Source of the DNA: Bacillus sp. ISL-51
GTDB lineage: Bacteria > Bacillota > Bacilli > Bacillales > Bacillaceae
NCBI RefSeq assembly: GCF_018613535.1
Contig: NZ_JAGGQB010000011.1
Location: forward strand, 1 to 64,000
Length of the DNA stretch: 64,000 nucleotides
Direction: 5' to 3'
How positions within the stretch are numbered: the stretch's first letter is position 1; each line of letters opens with the position of its first letter. Made by a program: the position numbers and the translations under genes. The notes beneath the pieces are model-generated. The model was not told the origin of the DNA. It was given only the letters and a program-made list of their open reading frames with translations, and did no database searches. Below are positions 1 to 12,200 of this stretch, in pieces.

Positions 1-3000
1 GCACAAACGCCGCAGGAAATCGCAATTCAATACGAAGATGCGGTGATTTCTTACAAAGAGCTGAACGAAACGGCCAATAAACTGGCGCGGATTCTCCGAA
101 AACGGGGTGTGAAGCATCAAGAGCCGGTGGCTGTGATCACCGGGCGTTCACCATCATTAGGAGCGGCTGTCCTCGGCATTTTAAAAGCGGGCGGGGCTTT
201 TGTTCCGATTGATCCGAGCCATCCTGCCGAACGAATCCGCTACATCATGGAAAACAGCGGCTGCGCTCATGTTGTAACAGAGAAAGACCAGTCAGTCCCG
301 GAGGCAACAACGCAGCTTGTCACATACTTAGAAGAAGCTGAGACTGAACCGGACGGAAGCAATGTCCAGACGATAAACACGGCGGCGGATCTGCTTTACG
401 TCATTTATACATCAGGAACGACGGGGAAACCGAAGGGTGTCCTGCTTGAACATAGAAATATGGCCAACTTGCTGCATGACCAATTGACACACTCAGGCAT
501 CGATTTCAAAACCAATGTGCTTCAATACGCATCTCCGGCGTTTGACGTCTGTTATCAAGAGCTGTTTACAGCCCTGCTCAGCGGCGGCACGCTTCACATC
601 GTGCCTGAATCGATCAAGCGGGACGCGGCTCAGCTGTTTTCGTTTATTACTAAACATCAGACGGACGTTGTATTTTTCCCGACCGCTTTTGTCAAGATGC
701 TTTTTAACGAGGAGAGCTATGCACATTCATTTCCGCGCTGTGTGAAGCATGTGATTACAGCAGGAGAGCAATTGACCGTCTCCCGTTTATTTCAGCAAGT
801 GCTCCGCACACACGGCATGCATTTGCACAATCATTACGGTCCGTCAGAAACTCATGTCGTGTCGGCGTACACCATTCGTCCGGGAGATGATATTCCTGAG
901 TATCCTCCGATCGGCAAACCGATATGCCATAACAATATGTATATCATCAGCAAGAACAAACAGCTTCAGCCCTTGGGCGTGGCGGGAGAACTGTATATTT
1001 CGGGAGCAAATACCGGGAGAGGCTATGCGAATAACCCGTCTTTAACGGGAGAGAAATTTTTGCCTGATCCGTTCAGAAAGGGAGCGGTCATGTACCGCAC
1101 CGGGGATTTGGCAAGGCTGCGTGCGGACGGGCAAATTGAATACATCGGCCGTATTGACGATCAGGCGAAAATCAGGGGCTATCGGATCGAACCGAAGGAA
1201 ATTGAGGTGATATTGGCCAATCACCCGGCGGTGAAAGAAGCAGCCGTTCTTATTCAAAAAAACGCTGCGGGTGAAAATGAATTGTGCGCGTACTGCAGCG
1301 TATCAAAAGCGACTGATCCTTCAGCATTACGGACAGATCTGGCCAAAGACCTTCCTGACTATATGATTCCCGTAAAATGGGCTTTTGTTGAATCAATTCC
1401 GCTCACTGTAAACGGAAAAGTCGACCGCAAAGCGTTGCCAGCACCAGAGGGAGGCGTGCAAACGGGAGTCGAATACGTGGCTCCTCGTACAGCGGCGGAA
1501 GCGCAGCTAGCGAATATCTGGCAAGAGGTGCTTGCACTTCCGCGTATCGGCGTGAAAGACAATTTCTTCGACGTTGGCGGTCACTCGCTGCGGGCAACGA
1601 CTCTGATAGCGAAGCTGCACAAAGAGATGGGTGTCAGCCTGCCGCTGCGGGAAGTGTTCCGATCGCCAACAATTGAAGAAATGGCAGAAATGATTACCGG
1701 TATGGAACACACTGCATATACATCTATCCCGACCATTGAAGCAAAAGAATACTATGCCGTCTCCTCGGCGCAAAAACGACTGTACATTTTGAATCAGCTG
1801 AAAGGCGGAGAGCTGAGCTACAACATGCCGAGTGTCTTGAGAGTCGAAGGAGCTCTGGATCGGGACCTTGTCGAGAAGGCGATCCGCAAGCTGATTCAGC
1901 GCCATGAGACGCTGCGAACCGGCTTTGAACTGATAGACGGAGAACCGGTGCAGCGGATTTATGAGGACGTGCAATTTGCAGCGGAATTCACTCAGGCGGA
2001 AGAAGAAAAGGCGGAAGCCCTCGTTCATGGGTTTGTGCGAGCATTTGACTTGGAGAAAGCGCCGCTGCTGCGGGTAGGACTCATTGAGCTTGCAAAAGAC
2101 CGCCATTTGCTGCTGTTTGACATGCATCATATCATTTCTGACGGCGTATCTATCCGCAATTTGATTGAAGAGTTCGTCTCATTATATGAGGGAAAAGAAC
2201 TGCCGCCATTGCGGATTCAGTATAAAGATTATGCGGCGTGGCAGCTGTCGGATATCCAAAGCGAACGGATGAAGCAGCAGGAAGCGTACTGGCTGGATGT
2301 GTTCAGCGGAGAGATTCCGGTGCTGGATATGCCAACCGACTATGGAAGACCGGCTGTGCGAAGCTTTGAAGGAGGACAAATCGAGTTTGTCATCGGACCG
2401 GCCTTGACGGAACAGCTGAAAGGTTTGGCGGTAAAGAGCGAAAGCACGCTGTACATGGTGCTGCTGGCTGCTTATACGACCATGCTTGCCAAATACAGCG
2501 GGCAAGAAGACATCGTAGTAGGCAGCCCGATTGCCGGAAGAACGCATACGGATTTGGAAAGCTTAATCGGCATGTTCGTGGGCACGCTGGCGATACGAAC
2601 GAATCCGGTTGGGGAAAAAACATTTCGGGAGTACATGCAGGAAGTCAAAGAGCATACATTAAAAGCGTACGAAAACCAGGAGTATCCATTCGATGAACTG
2701 GTGGACAAGCTGAATGTGTCCCGAGATTTCAGCCGCCATCCGCTGTTTGACACGATGTTCATATGGCAAAACACAGAACGAGGAGAATTGAGCCTCGAAG
2801 ACGTGCGTTTTACCCCTTATCCGAACAACCATGCGATGGCGAAGTTCGACCTGACGTTCCAAGCGGCAGAGAAAGAGGAAGGAATTACAGGTGTTATCAG
2901 TTACGCGGCATCGCTGTACAAGCAGGAAACTGCGGAACGCATGGCAAAGCACTTTATCCAATTGATCGAGGCTATTGCAAGTGATCCGCAGGCGCCGCTT

Positions 3001-6000
3001 TCATCGCTGGAGATGATCACGGCGCAGGAGAAAGAGCAGATTTTGGAGAGATGGGACCAACCGGCGATAGACTATCCTCGGGACAAAACAATTCACCAAT
3101 TATTCGAGGAGCAGACGGAGCGCATGCCGGAGCAAGTGGCCGTAGTTTACGAGGAAAGCCGATTAACGTACCGTGAGCTGAACGAACGGGCGAACCGGCT
3201 GGCGCGGATTTTAAGAAATAAAGGCGTGCAGCCTGACCAGCCTGTGGGCATACTGGCAGAGCGTTCTCTGGAGATGATCGTGGGGATTATGGCGATTCTG
3301 AAAGCCGGGGGCGCGTATGTGCCGATGGACCCTGATAGCCCGAAGGAACGCATCCGCTATATTCTGGAGGATTCAGGAGCAAAGGTGCTGCTGTCGCAGC
3401 GTCATTTACAGGAGCATGTATCGTTTGCCGGAGAGCTTTTGCTGCTGGATGGCGAACGAATGAACGGCGGGGATGGTTCGAATCTGGTGACGGCAGCCAG
3501 ACCGGATCACTTGGCGTATGTGATCTACACATCAGGCACAACCGGCAAGCCAAAAGGCACGCTGATTGAGCATCGCCAAGTTCTTCATTTGATGGAAGGG
3601 CTCCGCGGACAAGTGTACGGTGCTTATGATCCGGGATTGCATGTGTCTCTGCTGGCTCCCTATTATTTCGATGCATCGGTAAAACAAATTTTCGCATCGC
3701 TGTTAGGGGGACATGCGCTGTTTATCGTTCCCAAAACATCAGTATCGGACGGTCATGCCTTGTCAAGCTATTATCGCAACCACCGCATTGACGTGACAGA
3801 TGGAACACCGGCACATTTGCAATTGCTTATTGCTGCAGATAGCCTTCATGGGGTAACGATCCGGCACATGCTCATTGGAGGAGAGGCGCTCCCGCGGGCG
3901 ACGGTGGCGCAATTGCTGGAATTGTTCGCTTCGAACGGGTCAATGCCGGCCATAACCAATGTATACGGTCCGACGGAAACCTGCGTGGACGCATCGGTCT
4001 TTCATATCGTGCCGGAGACATTGACATCTGCTGACGACGGTGGTTACGTTCCGATCGGCAAGCCGCTGGGCAACAACCGTGTGTATATTGTTGATTCCCG
4101 CGATCAGCTGCTGCCAATAGGTGTAAAGGGTGAGCTGTGCATTGCCGGAGACGGAGTAGGACGGGGTTATCTGAACTTGCCTGAATTAACGGGTGAAAAG
4201 TTTGTGGCCGATCCGTTTGTAACCGGAGAGCGGATGTATAAAACAGGCGATCTTGCCTGTTACCTGCCGGATGGAAACATTGAATATGCCGGAAGAAAGG
4301 ATCATCAAGTCAAAATTCGCGGTTACCGGATCGAACTTGGCGAGGTTGAAGCCGCTCTTCTCAACATCGAGCATGTACAAGAAGCTGTTATCCTAGCCAG
4401 AGAAAATGCAGAGGGGCAAAGCGATTTGTATGCCTATTTTACAGGGGAGCAATCAGTGCCGATCAGTCAGCTTAAAGAAAAGCTCTCTAATCAAATACCG
4501 GGCTATATGGTTCCTTCATACCTGATCCAGCTGGAGAAAATGCCGCTAACCTCCAATGGAAAAGTGAATCGCAGCGCGTTACCGCTGCCTGAAGCAGGCT
4601 TGCAGACCGGGATTGACTATGTTGCTCCAAGGACAAAACCGGAAGAGCAGCTGGTTCACATCTGGAAAGAAGTATTAAAGTTAGAACAAGTTGGCGTGAA
4701 AGATAACTTTTTCGATCTCGGCGGGCATTCGTTACGGGGGATGACGCTCGTTACCAAGATCCATAAGCAATTCAACAAAAGCATTTCATTGAGAGAAGTG
4801 TTTCAATACCCGACGGTTGAAGAAATGGCGAAGGTCATTGCAGGCGCGGAAACCTGCGGACCGGATGAAATCCCTGTTGCAGAAGTCAAAGATGTTTATC
4901 CTGTATCTTCCGTACAAAAGATGGTTTACCTGTCTACACAAATTGAAGGCGGAGAACTAGGTTACAACATGCCGGGGATTTTGACATTGGAAGGCAGGAT
5001 CGACATGGATCGTTTACAATCTGCGTTCCACAGGCTGATTCAGCGCCATGAATCGCTTCGAACCGGATTTGAAATGATTCGAGGTGAACTGATGCAGGTG
5101 ATCAAGCCACAGGCTGAGTTCTCTATAGAAAGGTACAAGGCAGCGGATGAGGAGGTCGAGGAGCTGTTCCGCAATTTCGTGCGAACATTCGATCTTAGCC
5201 AGGCTCCATTGCTTCGAGCCGGACTCATTGAATTAGAACAGGACAGGCATGTTTTCATGTTTGACATGCACCATATCGTCACGGACGGCGCTTCTATGAA
5301 TATCTTTGTTGAAGAACTGATTCAATTGTATGACGGCAAAGAATTAGCCCCGCTAAGGATTCAATACAAAGACTTCACTGTATGGCAGCAGCAGACAGAG
5401 CAGAGGGAACGCATCAAGAGGCAGGAGGACTATTGGCTGAATGTATTTCATGAGGAGCTCCCCTCGCTTGAGCTGCCGAAAGATTTTGCCAGACCGCGAG
5501 TTCGAAGCTTTGAAGGGAAGCAATACAATTTTGTTCTCGATGAGACTGTGGTCCAAGGTATAAAACAGATGGAAGAATTGACCGGATCGACCGCTTATAT
5601 GATCTTGCTGTCAGCCTATAACATACTGCTGGCCAAATACAGCGGTCAAGAAGATATCATCGTCGGTACGCCTATTGCGGGAAGAATGCATGAAGATTTA
5701 CAGCATATCATCGGGATGTTTGTGAATACGCTGGCCATCCGTACGGCTCCGGCTGGAGAAAAGACCTTTATGGACTATGTAACGGAAACAAAAGAAACGA
5801 TGCTGAAAGCTTATGAAAATCAAGAATATCCTTTTGAAGAATTAGTTGAGAAACTGGGAGTGAAACGTGATTTAAGCCGCAATCCGTTATTCGATACGAT
5901 GTTCGTGCTGCAAAATACGGAACAAACGGATATCGAAGTGGATTCTCTCGCTGTCAGACCATATGAACAAACGAATACGGCGGCCAAATTTGATTTGCAG

Positions 6001-6216
6001 CTGACCTTCGTGATGAACCCGCATGAGGTTCGAGGAAGCTTTGATTATTGTACGAAGCTATTTAAACAGAAAACCATCGCTACGTTGAGCAAGGATTACG
6101 CCATGATTCTGTCAGCGATTATACAAAACCCATTGATTCCTTTAAAAGAAATTCAATTAAGTGAGAAAGTAAACAAAAGTGAACAATACGCAAGCGAAAT
6201 CGAATTGAATTTCTAA
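1..6216 (+). CDS. bmyB: Bacillomycin D synthetase BmyB, 3' part (Pro and Glu modules)
   Basis: This is a non-ribosomal peptide synthetase reading open from base 1, so the true start lies upstream and the GTG at 43 is internal. Visible order: A domain (core [11 protein letters not shown] near 405-440), T domain (GGHSL near 1575-1593), C domain (HHIISDG near 2125-2145), A domain from about 3080, T domain (GGHSL near 4720), and a final C domain with HHIVTDG near 5268-5288. Reading the pocket positions by alignment to GrsA gives DVQFIAHVVK (proline) for the first A domain and DAKDLGVVDK (glutamate) for the second. Neither module has an epimerization domain, which fits L-Pro4-L-Glu5 of bacillomycin D; iturin and mycosubtilin have Gln-Pro here. 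It is followed after 83 bp by bmyC in the same direction. The product assignment is inferred from the pocket code. Confidence 0.93.
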   Translation, partial: AQTPQEIAIQYEDAVISYKELNETANKLARILRKRGVKHQEPVAVITGRSPSLGAAVLGILKAGGAFVPIDPSHPAERIRYIMENSGCAHVVTEKDQSVPEATTQLVTYLEEAETEPDGSNVQTINTAADLLYVIYTSGTTGKPKGVLLEHRNMANLLHDQLTHSGIDFKTNVLQYASPAFDVCYQELFTALLSGGTLHIVPESIKRDAAQLFSFITKHQTDVVFFPTAFVKMLFNEESYAHSFPRCVKHVITAGEQLTVSRLFQQVLRTHGMHLHNHYGPSETHVVSAYTIRPGDDIPEYPPIGKPICHNNMYIISKNKQLQPLGVAGELYISGANTGRGYANNPSLTGEKFLPDPFRKGAVMYRTGDLARLRADGQIEYIGRIDDQAKIRGYRIEPKEIEVILANHPAVKEAAVLIQKNAAGENELCAYCSVSKATDPSALRTDLAKDLPDYMIPVKWAFVESIPLTVNGKVDRKALPAPEGGVQTGVEYVAPRTAAEAQLANIWQEVLALPRIGVKDNFFDVGGHSLRATTLIAKLHKEMGVSLPLREVFRSPTIEEMAEMITGMEHTAYTSIPTIEAKEYYAVSSAQKRLYILNQLKGGELSYNMPSVLRVEGALDRDLVEKAIRKLIQRHETLRTGFELIDGEPVQRIYEDVQFAAEFTQAEEEKAEALVHGFVRAFDLEKAPLLRVGLIELAKDRHLLLFDMHHIISDGVSIRNLIEEFVSLYEGKELPPLRIQYKDYAAWQLSDIQSERMKQQEAYWLDVFSGEIPVLDMPTDYGRPAVRSFEGGQIEFVIGPALTEQLKGLAVKSESTLYMVLLAAYTTMLAKYSGQEDIVVGSPIAGRTHTDLESLIGMFVGTLAIRTNPVGEKTFREYMQEVKEHTLKAYENQEYPFDELVDKLNVSRDFSRHPLFDTMFIWQNTERGELSLEDVRFTPYPNNHAMAKFDLTFQAAEKEEGITGVISYAASLYKQETAERMAKHFIQLIEAIASDPQAPLSSLEMITAQEKEQILERWDQPAIDYPRDKTIHQLFEEQTERMPEQVAVVYEESRLTYRELNERANRLARILRNKGVQPDQPVGILAERSLEMIVGIMAILKAGGAYVPMDPDSPKERIRYILEDSGAKVLLSQRHLQEHVSFAGELLLLDGERMNGGDGSNLVTAARPDHLAYVIYTSGTTGKPKGTLIEHRQVLHLMEGLRGQVYGAYDPGLHVSLLAPYYFDASVKQIFASLLGGHALFIVPKTSVSDGHALSSYYRNHRIDVTDGTPAHLQLLIAADSLHGVTIRHMLIGGEALPRATVAQLLELFASNGSMPAITNVYGPTETCVDASVFHIVPETLTSADDGGYVPIGKPLGNNRVYIVDSRDQLLPIGVKGELCIAGDGVGRGYLNLPELTGEKFVADPFVTGERMYKTGDLACYLPDGNIEYAGRKDHQVKIRGYRIELGEVEAALLNIEHVQEAVILARENAEGQSDLYAYFTGEQSVPISQLKEKLSNQIPGYMVPSYLIQLEKMPLTSNGKVNRSALPLPEAGLQTGIDYVAPRTKPEEQLVHIWKEVLKLEQVGVKDNFFDLGGHSLRGMTLVTKIHKQFNKSISLREVFQYPTVEEMAKVIAGAETCGPDEIPVAEVKDVYPVSSVQKMVYLSTQIEGGELGYNMPGILTLEGRIDMDRLQSAFHRLIQRHESLRTGFEMIRGELMQVIKPQAEFSIERYKAADEEVEELFRNFVRTFDLSQAPLLRAGLIELEQDRHVFMFDMHHIVTDGASMNIFVEELIQLYDGKELAPLRIQYKDFTVWQQQTEQRERIKRQEDYWLNVFHEELPSLELPKDFARPRVRSFEGKQYNFVLDETVVQGIKQMEELTGSTAYMILLSAYNILLAKYSGQEDIIVGTPIAGRMHEDLQHIIGMFVNTLAIRTAPAGEKTFMDYVTETKETMLKAYENQEYPFEELVEKLGVKRDLSRNPLFDTMFVLQNTEQTDIEVDSLAVRPYEQTNTAAKFDLQLTFVMNPHEVRGSFDYCTKLFKQKTIATLSKDYAMILSAIIQNPLIPLKEIQLSEKVNKSEQYASEIELNF

Positions 6217-6299
6217 AAACGGCCGGTAATGGCTGTCCCCGGCATGATGTTTTTGCGGGGACAGCCGCCAGCCGGCTTAAATTTACTGGAGGGATATTA

Positions 6300-9200
6300 A
6301 TGTCAGAATTTAAACAACAGGAATTATTCTGGAGCAGCATGTTCGATGCGGAAGATCGTCCCATTGCATTCCCTTCGTTTCAAATGTCGGACTCAACAAT
6401 AGAGCACAATGCGTCGAGTGCCCCTAACTGTATTCACAGTTCATTGAGATCCGATGTATCCCTGCGTATCATGACTATGACGAATAAATCGCCAATGGCC
6501 GTTTATATGGTTCTCTTGGTTGGAATCGAATGCCTTTTGTACAAATATACGGGGGAAGAGCGCATTGTTTTAGGTGTTCCAACCTTTGAAGACGAAACGG
6601 ATGAGAACCTTCGCTTGGATCAAGTCATGTTAATCAAGCAAAACATAATGGCAAACAGCACGTTTAAATCCATATTTAATGAATTCAAACATACGCTGAA
6701 CGGAGCTATCTTACATCAGCAGGTGCCCTTTGATAAAATGGCCGGTCCATTGAGCCTGAATTACGATTCGAATCATTTGCCAATGATCCCTACGATCGTA
6801 TCATTAGATCAAATTCACCCCACTCGTTTCAAAGAAACAGTTGCTTCGGATACTTTATTTCAATTTGACATGGGGGATGACTCTATTCATGTAAAGGTAA
6901 CTTATAATGAGGATGCTTATGATCGTCAATATATGATGCAAGTGATCGAACATTTAAATCGGATTTTTTCGATCATGTTATTTCAACCCGACCTTACGAT
7001 CCGCCAGCTTAATATTCTGTCAGATTCAGAAACAAATAAATTCATCGCCTATAATCAAACGGCTGCCGAGTATCCAAGAGAAAAAACGATTCATCAATTG
7101 TTTGAGGAACAAGCGGAACGTACGCCGGATCAAACGGCTGTTGTATACGAGGATAGCCAACTGACGTACCGGGAACTGAATGAAAAGGCGAATCGACTCG
7201 CTCGGACGTTGCAATCAGAAGGCGTAAAGCCTGATCAGCCGGTTGGGATTATGGCCGAACGCTCCCTGAATATGATTGTAGGGATCTTCGCGATCTTGAA
7301 AGCCGGTGGGGCGTATGTGCCGATTGACCCGAGCTATCCGGAGGAACGGATTCGATACATATTGGAGGATTCGGATACGAAGTTGTTATTAGTGCAGAAT
7401 CATTTGCGAGAGAGAGTACCTTTTACGGGGAAAGTGCTGGATATGAAAGATCCGCAAAACTTTTGTGAAGACGGTTCGAATACAGAGCCGGCTGCCGGCC
7501 CGAATCATTTGGCCTATGTTATTTATACATCAGGGTCAACGGGCAAGCCAAAAGGTGTAATGGTAGAGCATCGTTCAGTGATCAATCGGCTGGTGTGGAT
7601 GCAGGAAAAGTATCCTCTGGATGAGCGGGATGTGATTCTGCAAAAAACTGCGATCACCTTTGATGTTTCGGTGTGGGAACTGTTCTGGTGGACGATGGCA
7701 GGTTCTAAACTGGCGCTGCTGCCAAGCGGAGGAGAAAAGAACCCCGAGTTGATTTTGGATACGATTGCAGAAAAAGGTGTCAGCACAATGCATTTTGTAC
7801 CGGCGATGCTGCATGCCTTTCTGGAATCCATGGATCAGAAGCCAAGCGAGATGTTGAAACAAAAGTTAGCGTCATTAAGACATGTGTTTGCAAGCGGCGA
7901 GGCTTTGAAGACTGTACATGTGGCAGGCTTCAAACGCATCATCACGTCGGTGAGCCAGGCTCAAATCATCAACTTGTACGGACCGACTGAGGCAACAATT
8001 GATGTGTCATACTTTGAATGCCAGTCGGAAGAAAAGTATGCATCGATTCCGATAGGCAAACCGATTTCCAACATTCAATTGTATATATTACATGCCGATT
8101 TGGAACATATGCAGCCGACCGGTGTGGCAGGAGAACTGTGCATAGCGGGCGATGGGCTTGCAAGGGGCTACTTGAAACGTCCGGAGCTGACGGCGGAGAA
8201 GTTTGCAGATCACCCGTTTGCAGCAGGGGAGCGGATGTACCGGACGGGAGACTTAGCAAGATGGCTGCCTGACGGCAATATCGAGTATTTGGGCCGAATC
8301 GATCACCAGGTAAAAATCCGCGGTTATCGCATTGAAATTGGCGAAGTCGAAGCCGCTTTTTTTCATATACCGGCGATCCAGGAAGCCATCGTTATTGCAC
8401 AAGAAATCGATGGGGAAACATCCTTGTGCGCCTATTATACCGCACAACATGATTTAACGGCAGGCGAGCTCCGTGAACAGCTGTCCCGGCAGCTTCCATC
8501 CTATATGATACCTGCTTATTTCGTTCAGTTGAAAGAGATGCCGCTTACTTACAACGGGAAAATAGATCGTCAAGCGCTTCCTTCTCCAAGAGAGAATCTT
8601 ACAGGTATGAACTATGAACCTCCACGCACAGAACTGGAAAAAATACTAACCGCAGTGTGGGAGTCGGTATTAGGCTTAGAACGGGTCGGAGTCTCGGATC
8701 ATTTCTTCGAATTGGGGGGCGATTCCATTAAGTCGATTCAAGTGTCCTCAAGATTATACCAAGCCGGGTATAAGTTTGAAATCAAACACTTGTTTAAATA
8801 CCCAACGATCTCCGAGCTTGTTCCTTACGTAGAGCCGGTAACCCGAATCGCAGAACAAGGAGAAATTAAAGGCCAGGCGCTGCTGACACCGATTCAGCAT
8901 TGGTTTTTTGCCCAGAAATACCCGGAACTACACCATTATAATCAAGCGGTTATGCTTTATTGGAAAGAGGGACTGGATGAATCGAAGCTTCGGGAAGTCA
9001 TGAAGAAGATTACAGAGCATCACGATGCTTTGCGCATGGTCTATGTTCCGACAAAACATGGATACGAAGCCCGAAATCGGGGGATCGATGAAGGTGATCT
9101 ATTCAGTCTTGAAGTGATCTCATTACTCGAAGAAAAAAATGTTTCCCAGGCGATAGAAACGATATCCAATGAGATTCAGCAATCCATTCAATTAGCCGAA

Positions 9201-12200
9201 GGTCCGCTCATGAAACTGGGATTGTTTCGGTGTCAAGAGGGAGATCATTTGCTGATTGCGATCCATCATTTGGTCATCGATGGCGTTTCATGGAGAATTT
9301 TAATCGAGGATATAGCGGCTGCTTATGAGCAGGTTCAAAACAGAGAAGCGATCCGGCTTCCGAAGAAAACGGACTCTTACCTGTTATGGGCTGAACAGTT
9401 GAAACGTTATGCAGGAAGCCCGGAATTTGAAATAAAAAATCAATACTGGTTTCAGCATGAACAAGCTCCAGTACAATTATTGCCAAAGGATAACGAGCGG
9501 GAAATCGGCCTGGCCGAAGATCGGGAAACGATCATCGTCCAATGGACGGCTGAGGAAACAGGCCGTTTATTAAAAAACGCTCACCGGGCTTATACGACAG
9601 AAATGAACGACTTATTGCTGACTGGGCTGGGGATTGCTATTCGTCGTTGGACTGGATATGAAGACATTCTCATTCACCTTGAAGGACACGGCAGAGAGTC
9701 TATTATTCCAGATCTCGATATTTCGCGTACAGTGGGCTGGTTCACAAGCCTATACCCGGTTTCGCTCCAAATCAAGGCTGATCAGGATATCTCGCAGCGG
9801 ATTAAAACAGTGAAAGAAAATTTACGTAAGATCCCCCAAAAAGGAATAGGATATGGCCTGATCAAATATTTGTCCGATCACCCGAAGGCTTCCGAATTTA
9901 CCGGACATCCGGAAATCAGTTTCAATTATTTGGGTCAATTTGATCAAGATTTCCGAAACGGCAGGATGGAGGTATCTCCTTACTCAAGCGGGAAAACAGC
10001 CAGTGACAAGCGCCCCATAACCTATGCACTTGATATCAACGGCATGATTTCAAACGGCCAATTGTCGCTGGCAATCAGTTATTGCGGTAAACAATATCAA
10101 AGAGAAACAATGGAAACATGCGCAGATCTCTTAAAAAGCAGTTTGCAGCAAGTCATCGAACATTGTGATGCTCAAGATCAAATTCACCTGACGCCAAGCG
10201 ATATTTCGTTAAAAGATATAACGATCGGTGAACTAGATCAATTTGTGCAACAAACGCATCATCTTGGTGAAATTGAAAATATATACCCATTAACCCCTAT
10301 GCAGAAGGGGATGCTGTTCCATAGCCTGATCGATTCGGCTTCCGAAGCTTACTATGAACAAGCCGCTTTTGATCTGAAAGGTGTCTTGGATATCGAGGCA
10401 TTTAGGATGAGTTTTGCGCAGCTGGCCGAAAGATATGACATTCTTCGAACTACTTTTTATACAGAATGGAAAGATCAGCCTTTGCAGATCGTATTCCGGC
10501 AAAAGCCGATTGAAACGGTCGTTGAAGATATTCGCAGCATGAACAGTCATCAACGCAGCGAGTTTATTGCCGATTTTGCGAGAAGAGATAAGGCGCGAGG
10601 ATTCAATCTCACCCGAGATGCTTTAATGCGCGTATCGATCCTGCGGACAGAGGAAAACCAAGCGCGATTGATATGGAGTTTTCATCATATTTTAATGGAT
10701 GGCTGGTGTTTGCCTCTTGTTACGAAAGAAGTGTTTGAAACCTATTATGCGATTCTTGAGCGGAGGCAGCCGAAGCGGGGAGCCGTCACTCCATACAGCC
10801 GATATATCGAATGGCTGGATAAACAAGATCACAAGCAGGCAGCAGCCTATTGGCGTAATTATTTGGACGGCTATGAAGGGCAAACTGTTTTGTTACAAGA
10901 ACAATCTTCAAACCAGGAGAAAGGATATGAAAAAGGAGAACGCGCGTTTCGTTTAGGAAAGCAGCTCACAGACGAGATCAAACGGGCCGCAAGCCACCAT
11001 CAAGTCACCGTCAATACATGGATACAAACCGCATGGGGCTTATTGCTGCAAAGATATAACGGGAGTCAGGATGTCGTTTTCGGCACGGTCGTATCCGGCC
11101 GGCCGGCAGAAATTCCGGGAATAGAAACCATGGTCGGTTTATTTATCAATACCATTCCCGTACGTATTTATACGCAACCTGAAATGACAGCTGCACAAGT
11201 ATTGAAAATGAATCAGGAGCGGGCACTGGCTTCTCAAGCATACGATACATTTCCGTTGTATGAAATTCAGGCTCAAACTGAGCAAAGGCAGCAGTTGATC
11301 AATCATATTATGGTATTTGAGAATTATCCGGTCGAGAAACAAATGGAACATATGAAGCAGGATGACAAAGCATTAGACATTATCGATTTTCATATGGAAG
11401 AACATACCCATTACGATTTTACTTTTATAGTTATGCCGGCCGGAGAAATTGAAATTCGTTTTGTATACAATCGCGATGTTTATGATCAAGCAAGTGTCGA
11501 GCGGATGCAGGCGCATTTCATGCAAATCATTAAGCAAATGGCGGACGATCAGGAAACTCTCATCCAAGAACTGGATATATTAACAGCGGATGAACGATCG
11601 CTCCTGATAGAGAAGTTTAACGATACGGCGGCTGATTATCCAAAGGAAAAGACGATTCATCAATTGTTCGAGGAACAAGCGGAGCGAACGCCGGAGCAAG
11701 TGGCGATTGTTTTTGAAGATAAGAAGCTGACGTATCGCGCATTAAATGAACGCGCCAATCAGTTGGCCCGAACCTTGGTTGCCAAAGGTCTTCAGGCTGA
11801 ACAGCTTGTTGGCATTATGGCGGAACGTTCCCCGGAGATGGTGATAGGCATCCTCGCTATTTTGAAAGCGGGGGGAGTTTACGTACCGGTCGATCCGGAA
11901 TATCCGAAGGAACGCATCCATTATATGCTTGAAGATTCTAACGTCTCTATATTATTATTGCAAAATCATCTTCAAGAATGCACCGCTTATCAAAGTCATG
12001 CTGTCTTCCTTGACGATCCGTCATCATACGAAGCCGAAGCAGCCAATCTCAATCGAAGGGCAGCGCCAAATCAATTAGCCTACGTCATCTATACATCTGG
12101 AACAACGGGGAATCCGAAAGGAACGCTCATTGAACATAAAAATGTGGTCCGTCTATTATTTAACAACAAAAACTTATTTGATTTTAACGCATCGGACACA

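Noticed and set aside
43-45. GTG at 43 as the start of the first gene.
   Set aside because: The frame is open to base 1 and encodes conserved A-domain sequence upstream of 43, so the gene begins before the window.
1507-2130. A 207-codon open frame on the minus strand inside bmyB, and other long antisense frames in the synthetase genes.
   Set aside because: No ribosome binding site and a composition expected from the reverse of GC-rich NRPS codons; the sense frame is fully explained by conserved domains.
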